Source of the DNA: UTCFX2 sp963827155
Lineage (GTDB): Bacteria; Chloroflexota; Anaerolineae; Anaerolineales; UBA4823
Length of the DNA: 64,000 nt
Assembly: GCA_963827155.1 (NCBI GenBank)
Contig: CAWGZV010000002.1
Span: 1,054,001 to 1,118,000 of the forward strand
Direction of reading: 5' to 3'
How positions within the stretch are numbered: position 1 is the stretch's first letter; each line of letters begins with the position of its first letter. The position numbers and the translations under genes were made by a program. The notes under the pieces were generated by a model. It saw nothing but the letters and a program-made list of their open reading frames with translations, did no database searches and had not been told where the DNA came from. Of this stretch, positions 35,990 to 46,715 are shown one piece after another.

Positions 35990-38900
35990 TTATCTCTTCA
36001 TCAGCGGCAAGAAAGTCTTCCAATTCGTCGAAATATCCGCCCTGAGCACCTCGGTGCTCTTCGAGTCGAACAGAGCATATGCCGAGACCAGGTAGTCGCC
36101 TGCTGCCGCGCCGGTCGTATCCCAGGGGAAGCTGCCGTCGAACACCTGCTTGGAATCAAGCATATAAAAGCCTTGATCTACTTCGATCGGCTCACCACCA
36201 GCCAGATTTTGGATTTCAACGATCAGTGTACCGGTAAGCGGCATGTTGCCGAGATTCTGGAACTGCACCCCAATCGTCACCATGTCGCCGGGAGCGAAGA
36301 CCGCCTGCGACACCGTCGGCTGGCTGATTTTTCCGCTGCTCCAGCCAATCCTGAAAAGCGTGCTGGCAGTGTCCATCACATTCCCCTGGCTGTTGCGCAG
36401 CTCCACTTCAAGCCGGTATTCCCCAGCCGGATAGCCCGCGCAGTACCAGCTCAGCCCCACCTCCCCCAGCCCTTGAAGCGAGTCGAGCGCCTGCACAGGC
36501 AGCCCTTCCACCAGCTCTCCATTGGAACGATCATAAATTGAGCTGCTGAGGATCACATCCTGCGGCAGCGACCCGCCCTTCAGCCATACCTGGAACTGCT
36601 GCTCCCAACCGGGATACAGTTCGGGTTCTACCGCCTCCACGGCTTGGATCGAAGCGGTGGATTCCACCAGCACAACGTTCAGGGTGATATCGTAGATATA
36701 CTGTCCCTCAGCCGTCAGTGGGTGATAGCGCAGCGGGTAAATCGTGATCAGCAGAGTCCGTTCGCCCGAGGGGGTCTCTTCCACCTGCCAGTCATACCAC
36801 TTCTGAGGCCATTCTTCAAGCTCCGGGTCCGGCGGATTTGCAGCCCTGCGAACCTCAGCGGGTTCGTCCATCTCCACCGCGCCGGTCTTCAAATCCAGGT
36901 CGTGGATCGTTTCCGATTCCCCTATCCCGCTCAGGCTCACCTCCTTCACCCACATCCCAACGGGTACCTGGTAGCGTACCGGGTAAGCCGGCGTTTGCGG
37001 CATCCCAACCTGGACATCTTGGTAGCCGTCGGGGATGCTCAGCACATCTCCTTCCGCAGTAGTGGTGATCGAGTAATTGGGCAGATAGATCGTAACATCT
37101 TCGCTGGGGCCGGTCTGCTTCAGCATTCTGGATTCGAGCGCCGATGAGGCCGATGTTAGACCGGACGATGAGACGGAGGAGGAGGCAGATGACGAGGCGG
37201 CTGACACGGCTGGCGCGGCCGACGATGTGACACTGCCCCCGAATTTCGGATCGCCGTATAGGTTGTATTCGCTCGACCAGGTGTTGCCGGTGTAGCCGCT
37301 CAGGTAGATTTTGGTATCGCGGAACATCTGCCCGATCGACATGCTGTGGTTGATCCACTGCTCGAAGAAGAAGCGCCCCGCGTCATTGTTCGCGTCGCGC
37401 GGTGAGACCTCGGTCGACCCGATATAAACCGCCGCCCCTTTATAAAGGCTGTTCTCCAGCATCCCGCCGTCCCCAACGTCTTCATACCTCCCTGCTTCGC
37501 AGCAGTTGGCAAACAGGAACGGGCGGTGCTGACCGAAGAACCATTCATTCGGCCCGCCCATCATGGTATTCGAGTCGACCGCATCTCCCCAGGAATAACC
37601 GTTGCAGTGGTTGCGGTAGTACACCAGGTCCTTATTCCGGATCGTATTAGCCCACCACTGGACTCGGTCGATGCCGTGGTTCTGCAGGTAGTTCTCGGTA
37701 GACCAGGTGACCCCGAACTCATCGTCCACAAAATCTCTCACCGTGTACAGGTTGCTCTCGAATTCTTCTCTGCCGTCGCCTTGTCCTGCGAGCAGTGCTG
37801 CGTCCGATCGATCGTAGACGAATTCCAGGTGTCCCTCTGGCGATCTGGATGGCGTTGTCGATCGGGATCAGCAGGTCGGCGGCGGTGTCCCCGGGGATCC
37901 GCCCAACAATAACCTCGGGGTTCACGCTGTCATTGTCGGTGTCGGCATAGCCGTTGTCGGAATATTGCACGCTAAGTGAGTGAGTCACCGTTCCCCAGAA
38001 ATTCTTCTGCTGGTAGTAAACCCCAAACGATCCCAGCACTTCCGCTTCTCCAACCAGCAGCAGGTAGCCGTTCGAGCGCCAGTGCCGGGAAACTCCATCT
38101 CCACCGCGCATCTCTGCCCCCCAGCGGTTAACCAGCGCGTCTACTGTCGGCGCCCAGCCGGTGTTCACATAGCCCAAAATCCCATTTTTAAGGTACGCCA
38201 GCTCGGCCATCGCCGATAGCACCTCATTAACCTTTGCCTGGTCCGGGTTCAGGTTGAACAGCGCCTGTGGCTGCGTGAGGATCAGGTAGTCGGCGCCCTG
38301 CTGGGCTGTCCGCACGCCTGCACTGAATGCCTCCCCGCCGTCGGTGGAGCTGCGGCTTAGATTAAAATTTTGGGTCTGGCTCGCATCCATATAAGTGTAG
38401 GTCACGCTGACCTGTCCGAAATTGTATGTGCTGTAGCCGGGATCAGGGTAGAGCACCGGTTCGGCAAAGTATTCCACTGTCTGGCTTCCCCCTGGCGCCA
38501 GGTCGAAAGTGTTTTTCCCGCCGAACTGGGGTGTGATCACCGCCTGGTTGGCGTAAGCCAATGGGCAGTACAGGCCGCTCACCAGGAAGCTGCCGCTCGT
38601 GGATCGCACCGGCTGAAAGCCGGTCATCGCATCTGCGATCTGCCCGACCCGCGCCGCCATCGTCCCGGCGTTGTGCAGGTTGATCCGCACTCGGTAAGCG
38701 TTCCCAATCCGCGCCACTTCACGCGCAGCTTCCAGCCGGGGGGCGCCGGTGAGCACCTCCACCAGGCGTGAATCGCTCAGCTGCGTCCCACCAGGGCCGT
38801 AGGCGGTCGCTTCAATGCTGTACATCCCCACCGGCTGTCCCTCAGGGTGCCAGGTGCAGTTGAAGATCGTTGTTACCGTCAGGCTGTCCGGAGTCAGGTC

Positions 38901-40257
38901 GCACAGCGTTGTGGTCAACCCGCCGGTCCTGTGCACCGTCACCACCAGGCGGTCGACATCCACCGGGTATGGCTCGCAGGCAATCGGCTGCCTGGTGATC
39001 GGGTCAATCAGGCTGGCTGGCGCACAGTTCTCTTCCAGGCGCTCCGCCTGCACCCGCACCGGCACGGTTGTCCCGCTCGGCACGGTGGAGCCAGGGATAT
39101 AGACCAAATACTCCGGCGCCGGACGCTGGATCTCCACATTGCCGCGGAACGGGTCCGGCGGCGGCGAGAAGGATGTAAAGCTGGCCGCCGGCAGTCCAGA
39201 AGCATCGAATGCCAGGGTTGTGATGGTATGGGGGCTGAAGAAATCGCTTGTGTTCATCCCCACCAATCCCGGCGCTAGCCCGGCCTGGAACACTCCCGTC
39301 CCGGCGCCGGAGTCGCCGCCCGTAAAATCGACCCCAAACAGGACATCGTCCAGGTAGAACTCTACCCTTGCGACGGAGTGATTATCGGTTACCGGCGCGT
39401 TGATCGTGTAAAACACCGAGCTGCTCACTGATCGGTCAGCCCAGGCAGAATTGACTTCTGGGGCCTCGCTGTCTTCCACTGGCAGCGTCTCGAAGTACGC
39501 CGGCTTGCTCTCTATACTGTTCCCCGCTTCATCCGCCGATCGCACCCGATACTGGTACACCGCCCCCGGCTGCAGGTTCGAGAGCGAGACAGAGTGGTCG
39601 GTGACCAGCTCATCAGATGCGTTGAAATGCTCAAATGTCTCCAGCAGCACGTCATATTCCACGGTGCTGTCTGAATCTTCGCTGGTCGACCAGACGATTG
39701 TGGCGGTGGTGCTCAGCACATCGGTCGCGATCGGACCGCTGGTGATCTCGGGCGCCCACTGGTCGCAGGTGAACGTTTCCAACCGGGAGTTATCGATTTC
39801 ATTGGATTCGTCGAGGACATCGTAATAATCGGCGTTCACCCGCAGACTGTCGCTCGGATCGCTGCACCCCCATTTGTACGAATAACAGATATCGAGGCGT
39901 TCTTTTGGGTCAAGCGTCGCATTGACCAGGTGCGAATCACTGTTAATGTCGTCAATGAACAGCTCAGCCGTATGTCCGGCGGCGGCTTCGGCATCCCCAT
40001 TGTTTATGATCTGGGCGCAGATATTGCTCCCACCCTCCAGCCAAATATCCGTGACCATCAAATTCGGCGCCGTTGCCGGTGCGGCGTGGGTCTTGTCGAC
40101 CATCATAGATTGGAAAATTTTGGAGAAAAATCCCCCCTCTCCTATGGTTCCGCTTCGCCAGCCCCCATCTTTCGCTGGCTTGGGCATACCCGCCAACGCC
40201 AAAAACACTACCGCCAGCCACCAAACACGGACGCCGAAATCCTGCGATGCTCCTCAT
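35990..40257 (-). CDS. Secreted C25 (gingipain-like) cysteine protease with LPL tail (two frameshifts)
   Basis: About 1,420 residues. The start at 40257 reads MRSIAG; one shift near 40235 leads to FGVRVWWLAVVFLALAG, a signal peptide. Residues about 60-150 look like a CARDB domain (NLMVTDIWLEGGSNICAQI), then a fibronectin-III domain (APEITSGPIATDVLSTTATI). The C25 region starts near YLLLVGEAEVLGS and PEVIVGRIPGDTAADLL; after a second shift at the GGG run 37833-37835 it continues ARGHLEFVYDRSDAALLAG. The catalytic pair is His in YYRNHCNGYSWGD and Cys in FLFANCCEAGRY, matching the gingipain order. Ig-like repeats follow, and the protein ends NWKTFLPLMKR. Probably surface-bound. C25 enzymes are best known from Bacteroidota with type IX sorting; no such C-terminal domain is here. 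Confidence 0.82.
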
Positions 40258-40347
40258 CTTCTCCCTCCCGCGATGAAAAGTGATGGTCCTCTAATCTATA
40301 CAGTTCTTTTATATCCTACACCGGAAGCAAGAAAAGTCAACAAGCAA

Positions 40348-43300
40348 TCAAGGTAAAACTGCCGAAAAGCTCTCAGCCCCACTGTCTGCCAGCCCTATCA
40401 GCCCAGCCATCGCCAGACGCGTCCGCTCGATATCCGGACCTGCCCGCAGCGCCTCGAATGAATCCAGTGCGGCAGCGTAATTGGTGTTCGCCGCCTCAGG
40501 CTTATTCATCTCCCGATACAGCTCACCCAATTCAAAATAGGTCCGCCCAAGCTGCCAGGGGGCGTGCAAGCGTTGCAGAATTTCTAATGATCGACCCATG
40601 TACCGCTCGGCTTCGCCAAATTCCCCGCTCATCCGCTGGGCAATCCCCATCCCCCGATAGGCGATCGCCAGATACAGGGAATGTTCGTCTCGCTCTGCCA
40701 GCGCTTCTAATATCGGGGCGTATTTCTGAAGCCCAGCGAGGTCGCGGCGCTGCGCAGCCGCCTCTGTCAGCTGCATCATAACGTCATGATCGTGAGCCAT
40801 CGTGCCTCGCTTTACGGGCTGCCCGGGCTGCTCGCGGGCTGTTTCCATCATCTCACTGACCCTGGCGAACTCGCCAGAGGCCGCTAGCGGCATCGATCTT
40901 CAGAAGAATTGGTTGCGCTGCCATTCCGCCGGCGAACCAGACATCGAGACCATGTAATCCAGGGATTCCTTGGCATATGCTTCGCTTTGGACCAGGTCGC
41001 CACGCAACGCGTGGATGCTCGCGCTCAGCGCGACAGAGTATCAGGTCTCCCCAACCCGCTCGCGTGAATAGCGCCGCTCGAGATCTCGCCACAGCGTCTC
41101 AACGGATAGCACCTCATCCCACCGGTCGAGCCGGAAATAACATTGTGCCTGCAGCCCCAAAATATCCGCCTGCTTGTTGACTGACTTGACTTTTAATGCA
41201 AGGTCGTATGCTTTCTGGAGCGCTGTCATGGCTTGATCGTATTCACCGGCAAACGAGTACGCGCTGCCGGCGCTGCGCAGCGCTTCCAGGAGCTCATATT
41301 CATTGTCGAACGCCGGATCCGAACAGATTTCTAGCCTTTGAATGCTGACCTTTAAGCGATTCGCGCAGCAGGCTCCGACCATCAAACACCGTTGCCAATG
41401 CCCCCAATGCATGCGATAAGTCGATCGCCTTGCCCAGTTTTCGAGCGCTTTCCACCGCCGATTCGGCAAAATGCTGGGCTGCATCTAAATCGGGTGGATC
41501 TTGAATGCGCCATGAATCGATCGAAAGGGCTACCAGCACATTAACCGTCTCCTCCTCGGGCGGTCTGGACTGGAGGAATTCCAGGCTTTTTTCAAGGCTC
41601 TTGCGAGAAGCCTCTCGGCTTTGATGAGCAGATCGGAGCCTGCCGATCCCCACCGACCATTTGATTTCCGCCACCATCTGCAGGATTTTTCGATGCAGTC
41701 GGATCGTCTCCATTGGATCGATATCGGGCATTTCCTCCCCAAGTGCAATCGCCCGCTGATAGGTCTCGATCGTCCGCTCTCCATCCCGCAGGTTGTTGTA
41801 CGCATCTCCCAGCTCTTCTAGCAGATTTAAGTGGGCTTCATTTCTTTCGCCTTCCGGGATCAAAGCCAGCGCAGCCAGCAGGTTTTGGACGGCATCTTCG
41901 TAAGCATAGACTTCGACCGCCTGGCGGGCAGCCTGCCTTGAATAATGCACGGCTTTATCGTGCATCCCTGCCAGTGTGAAGTGGTTTGCCAATAATCCGT
42001 ATAGCCCCTCGATCCGATCCGGATAAAGCTGCTCGATCGCTTCGCCAACCCGGCGGTGGAACTCTCGCCTTCGTTTGTGCAGGATCGTTTCATAGACCGC
42101 TTCGTGCGTCAGCGGATTCCGAAATACGTACTCCACTTCCGGCAGGCGAGCTGCTTCTCGGATCATATCAACTTGCAGCAGGGTGTCCAGGTGTTCGTCC
42201 AATTCCTTGTCGGTCTCGTCAACAGCTTGCAAGACGCGGTGGTAGAACGAGCGCCCGATCACCGATGCCATCTGCAGCGTCCCGCGCGTCCCTTCCTCCA
42301 GGCGGTCGATTCGGGCAGCCAGCAGGGACTGCAAGTTCTCTGGCAGCGTGATTGCCGTCGCTTCACCAGATGTCACCCAATAGCGCTGCGTCCTCCCATC
42401 GCTGGTCCGCTCTTCGCTCACCACCGCCTCGGTGTCGATCAGCGTCCGCACGACTTCCTCGATGAAGAACGGATTCCCGCCCGCTTTCTCGAGAATGCTG
42501 AAGCGCAAGCTGTCTGGGATTTCAGCAACTGCCAGGAGCCGGCTGATCAGCTCGTTGCTCTCTAAATCCGAAAGCGGCTGCAAGCTGATCTCGTGATAAA
42601 GGTGATGATAATGGGTGTCTGCCGCCGTTTTGATCAGCCAGGCTGGCGCGTTGCGCTCAGGTCGCATCGCACAGATAATAACGAGCGGGATCTCTCCAAT
42701 CAGCGGTAATAGCTGCACGATAAGTTCCACTGAGGCGGCATCGCTCCAATGCATATCGTCAAAGACCAGCACGATAGGTCTCTCGGCAAAGCTTGTCCTC
42801 CACCAATCACAAATCACATCCAGCATTTCGCGCTTAAATGCTTCCCCTTCGATTTGGACCTTTCCATTCCTGCTTTCGAGATTAAAGAGGGTTTCGAATA
42901 CTTGCAGCGCCCGTTTCCGCCGGCCCTCTGGCAGGGCTTCCACAAGCTGAGAGATCTTCTCGCCCACCACCGCCGGTAAGTCGTCGCGGGTCAGGCCGTT
43001 CATCCGGCGGATCAACCGCTGCAGCAGACCGTACGCCTGGTGCAACTCGTAGGAAAGGCTCAGGATTTCATACCAGCTTCCATTTGGATAGATCCGTTCT
43101 TCGAATACTTTGAACGTCTCTTGCACCAGCCGGCTCTTGCCCAATCCTGCGTCTCCCAACACGCAGACGATCTGTCCCACCCCCTGTTTCAAGCTGGAAA
43201 TCATGCTCCGCATCGCGATCATTTCATTCTCGCGTCCCACCATCTCGGCATGAAGCCCCTCGATCCCGCGCGGTCGGTAGGCGAGAATTTTCCGTTTGAT

Positions 43301-44298
43301 TACCCGGTATGCCGGCACAGGCTGGTCTTTCCCTTTGACCGCGATCCCGCCCAGGTCTTCAAATTCAAACAATTCTTTTACCAGTTTATAAGTGTCGTGC
43401 GAGATTTGGACGGTTCCCGGCGAGGCGGTCTGTTCCATCCGTGAAGCAAGGTTGATCGCATCCCCCAGGGCGGTGTATTCCATCCGCAGGTCGGAGCCAA
43501 CTTCCCCAACCACGACCAGCCCGGTGTTGATGCCTACCCGGACATCGAAATCAAATCCGTACCTCTGCTTGATCTGCCCCCGATAGGGCTGGATCGCGGC
43601 AAGAATATCCAAACCGGTCAAAATCGCCCTTTGAGGGTCGTCCTCGTGGGCGATCGGCGCCCCGAAGAACGCCAGCAGACCATCGCCCATCAGGCGTGCA
43701 AGCGTGCCCTCATATTGATACACCGGTCGGATCATCAGCTCGAACGCCCCGTTGATGATATCCGACCATTCCTCCGGGTCCATTTGCTCAGCCGCAGCCG
43801 TCGATCCTTTGACATCGCAGAACAGCATCGTCACAATTCTTCTTTCGCCGGACATTGCCCCGCTGTTCCGCGCCGTTTCAAGTTTCTGGAGCAGCTCCTT
43901 TGGGATATATTGAAGCAGGCGACTATTGGTAGCAGTTTGCGGGTCGAGCATGGAAGTTTGGGTTAAGTCCGGGAAGGTCGCGGAGATCGGAGTACTCTCT
44001 TCATTTCTCTCCGCCTGCTCCTTTGAGCAATTCGGATCGAGTTGGGCTGCTGGTTCCTGGTTTATCGGTCTGCGTGGAGGGCTGGAGGTGGTCGGCCTGA
44101 ATATTCCGCGGTCTTTTTCCCACCAGGAAATCCCATAAGTATCATTTAACTTTTAAGCCGCAGGTATCGCAAAAATTGGAGGATTCCGGCAGCTCCGCTC
44201 CGCAGCGGGGGCAGGCTTCAATGAGCAAAAAGCCGCAGTTCTTACAGAAATTAGCACCCTCTCGATTCTGAGTGCTGCAGACGGGACAGTTCTTCATA
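40348..44298 (-). CDS. Zinc-ribbon / class III adenylate cyclase / AAA ATPase / TPR regulator (several frameshifts)
   Basis: A very large cytosolic signalling protein (about 1,310 residues). From 44298 it reads MKNCPVCSTQ...FCKNCG and ACPRCGAEL...FCDTCG, two CxxC zinc ribbons; removing one base of the T run 44151-44154 joins this through a Ser/Thr/Pro linker to MLDPQTATNSRLLQYIPKEL. Then comes a class III nucleotide cyclase (RRIVTMLFCDVKGSTAAAEQ, RLMGDGLLAFFG, VGINTGLVVVG), an AAA/NACHT-like ATPase (VLGDAGLGKSRLV; IVLVFDDMHW) and a long TPR tail. Further shifts lie near 41350, 41070 and 40890. The family is common in Chloroflexi and Actinobacteria; the trigger is unknown. The metal-binding Asp residues of the cyclase appear present, so cAMP synthesis is possible. 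Confidence 0.87.
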
Positions 44299-44450
44299 CG
44301 CTCGCCAGGTTTTCCCCGCAAGTATTCGGACTATTTAGACTGTAATCCTGCATATATTAAATTTATTCTATCCCCGACTGGTTTGAAAGTCAAGGTTAGG
44401 TGCCACGAACCGCCAATTGTATCCCGATCTTCGGTTATTAATCTTTCAGG

Positions 44451-44478
44451 TTGACCTCGCCCAAAAAAAATGTATACT
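44451..44478 (+). promoter_or_regulatory. Promoter placed for a leaderless transcript
   Basis: TTGACC (44451-44456), 16-base spacer with an eight-A run, TATACT (44473-44478). The ATG at 44486 follows after only seven bases, so transcription should start at or next to the start codon. Confidence 0.6.
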
Positions 44479-44485
44479 GGTTAGC

Positions 44486-44975
44486 ATGCAGCCTGGAATC
44501 GATCGTTCAGACCTCCATCCAAAGCCAGATATAAGTCGCCAGCTCCGAGGCTTCCCTCCCGCCTCCCCAAATATTGATCGCGGCGGTGCTGCTGATGAAC
44601 GTCCAGTGCGCCGTCGCCTTCATCCTTCGCCCTGGAATCTACACCCCCGCCTTCGAGCTCAGCGGGGCGCCGGGCGAAGCCGCAGTCCGCGGTTTTGGGG
44701 TCCTGTTCCTCATGTGGAACCTGCCCTACGCCGTCGCCCTCTGGGATCCAAGGCGCTTTCGGACCGTGCTGCTGATCGCGATCGCCATGCAGGCGGTCGG
44801 GCTGTTCGGCGAGCTCCTTATCTTGCTTTCAATTCCCTCCGAATTTACCAGCCTGCGCTCCTCGATTATGCGTTTCTGTTATTTCGACGCCGCCGGGCTG
44901 GTCGCCCTCGTCGCCGCCGCCCTCCTGACCCCGCCCACGCGGCAAGCTCCCGATCCTCCTGCGCCGCCCCCCTGA
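44486..44975 (+). CDS. Small integral membrane protein, unknown (probable frameshift near 44560)
   Basis: I do not recognise the family. The frame from ATG 44486 gives MQPGIDRSDLHPKPDISRQL and then passes, by one shift in the C-rich stretch about 44560-44575, into LIAAVLLMNVQCAVAFILRPGIYTPAFELSG and three more hydrophobic segments (LFLMWNLPYAVALW, TVLLIAIAMQAVGLFGELLILL, AAGLVALVAAALL). This gives a four-helix protein of about 160 residues with a Pro-rich tail. The shadow frame 44417-45013 is Arg-rich and not coding. Stand-alone gene with a strong promoter. If the shift is not real, TTG 44574 would be the start. Confidence 0.6.
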
Positions 44976-45139
44976 CCCAACCCGCACAGCCGATCGTGCT
45001 TATCTTTGCTTAACTTTTTTATCTGACAAATATGGTATATTTTAGTTTCTTAACCCGGTTGGATAGTCCATCTTGCAGGATTATCAGCCCAATCGGACCT
45101 GAATTTCAATCGAACCGCTTAAAGATAGGATCCTTCGAC

Positions 45140-45499
45140 ATGTTGAATTTAAACTCAGTGATGGTCGGCACGACCCAGCCTAAAGTGCTGGCAGCTTTCT
45201 ATGAAAAAGTCCTGGGAAATCCGCCAGGAATGTCCGATGAAGAGCATGGTTTCTATGGCTGGCAGGTGGGTTCAGCTTACTTATCCGTTTTGGATCATTC
45301 CCAGATGGGTGGCCGCGCCAAGGATCCAGGGCGCATCATGTTCAATTTTGAGACTCCGCAGGTTAAGGAAGAATTTGAGCGGGTGAAAGCCTTGGGCGCC
45401 GCAGTGATCCAGGAACCCTATGAAATGGGCGGCGGATGGATCGCGACCCTCACGGACCCGGATGGAAACTACTTCCAGCTTGTCACCCCAATGGGATAA
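45140..45499 (+). CDS. VOC-superfamily protein (glyoxalase/bleomycin-resistance fold)
   Basis: A 119-residue single-module vicinal-oxygen-chelate protein. MLNLNSVMVGTTQPKVLAAFYEKVLG and the end TLTDPDGNYFQLVTPMG (with the usual E/Q metal position as Q in FQL) are typical. The start at 45140 is preferred over upstream in-frame codons because AGGAT lies nine bases before it and because the domain begins here. A possible promoter, GGTATATTTT, lies near 45033-45042. The specific reaction is unknown; such proteins often modify or bind small electrophiles. Confidence 0.85.
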   Translation: MLNLNSVMVGTTQPKVLAAFYEKVLGNPPGMSDEEHGFYGWQVGSAYLSVLDHSQMGGRAKDPGRIMFNFETPQVKEEFERVKALGAAVIQEPYEMGGGWIATLTDPDGNYFQLVTPMG

Positions 45500-45702
45500 G
45501 AATCTGCTCCCGCACATAAATCATCCTTCAAGCGCGCAGAAACCACATCATCCATCACAGCCATCATTCTGGATGGTTTATTCCCAGCCGCAGAGCCTAA
45601 ATCTGGTCTTTTCGCGCTGCAAAATCGATCGGAAGCAGCTCTTCTCAGGCGCTGCAAGAATAGCATTGAGAATTATCCCATGCCCTAAGGAGGACACGTC
45701 AT

Positions 45703-46587
45703 ATGCAAAAAATCATCCCCCATTTATGGTTTGATAAAGAAGCTTTGGAAGCTGCCGAATACTACGTCTCGACCTTTCCAAACTCATCGTTCAAAGGCAA
45801 GACCATCATCCACGATACCCCCTCAGGATCGGTAGATATTGTGAACTTCGAGCTGTTGGGGCTTGAGTTCCAGGCCATCAGCGCCGGCCCGCTGTTTAAA
45901 TTCAATCCTTCGGTTTCGTTCCATGTAACCTGTAAAACGAAAGCAGAAGTGGATGAGATTTGGGCTAAGCTCTCCCCAGGTGGACAGGTGCTGATGGAGC
46001 TCGGAGCTTACCCTTTCAGCCAGCATTTCGGCTGGCTGCAGGATAAGTATGGTCTCTCCTGGCAGCTCGATTATTCAGGTGGAACCCAAGATAACCAGAA
46101 AATCACCCCGTTTCTGCTGTTTGTGGGCGGCGTCTGCGGTAGAGCGGAAGAAGCTGTCAATTACTGGACTTCTGTGTTCGGAGATTCGAAAGTCGATAGC
46201 CTTTTGCGTTACGGCAAAGGAGAAGAACCCGACAAAGAAGGCACCTTAAAGAACGCTTCTTTTTCGCTGTTTAACCAGGGTTTTAAAGTCATGGACAGCG
46301 CCTATGACCACAAGTTTGCTTTCAATGAAGCGATTTCTTTCGTCGTAAACTGCGAGGACCAGGACGAAATTGACTATTTTTGGGAAAAATTATCCGCCGT
46401 GCCAGAAGCGGAGCAGTGCGGGTGGGTCAAAGATCAATTTGGTTTATCGTGGCAGGTGGTCCCAGCCAGCCTGGATGAAATGACGAGAAGTGCTGACCAG
46501 GCGCAGATTAACCGGGTAACTCAAGCTTTGCTGCCAATGAAGAAATTGGACATCGCCAGGCTGCGGGAAGCCTATGAAGGAAAATAA
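45703..46587 (+). CDS. Tandem VOC protein, PhnB-like (3-demethylubiquinone methyltransferase-like fold)
   Basis: A 294-residue protein with two PhnB-like modules. Module 1 (1-130): MQKIIPHLWFDKEALEAAEYY, FEFQAISAGP-type strand, and DKYGLSWQL. Module 2 (140-290): ITPFLLFVGGVCGRAEEAVNYW, FKVMDSAYDHKFAFNEAISF and DQFGLSWQVVP. Usual members have one module of about 150 residues, although tandem ones exist. Despite the family name no methyltransferase motif is present. AGGAGGAC gives an excellent ribosome site. Function unknown; stand-alone gene. Confidence 0.87.
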   Translation: MQKIIPHLWFDKEALEAAEYYVSTFPNSSFKGKTIIHDTPSGSVDIVNFELLGLEFQAISAGPLFKFNPSVSFHVTCKTKAEVDEIWAKLSPGGQVLMELGAYPFSQHFGWLQDKYGLSWQLDYSGGTQDNQKITPFLLFVGGVCGRAEEAVNYWTSVFGDSKVDSLLRYGKGEEPDKEGTLKNASFSLFNQGFKVMDSAYDHKFAFNEAISFVVNCEDQDEIDYFWEKLSAVPEAEQCGWVKDQFGLSWQVVPASLDEMTRSADQAQINRVTQALLPMKKLDIARLREAYEGK

Positions 46588-46715
46588 ACAGGAAGTACCT
46601 CAAAATTCTCCCAACCAGCATGGGATGTTCTAATGCGCGATCTCTATCCTTCCCACTGCTCCGCGATAGATTTCCCCTTTATGCTTAGGCAAGGTCTGTT
46701 CAATTCCTTGCCGGA

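Noticed and set aside
44417..45013. Arg/Pro-rich 198-residue protein
   Set aside because: After about residue 48 it is the shadow frame of a hydrophobic membrane protein; composition is typical of a shifted GC-rich frame.
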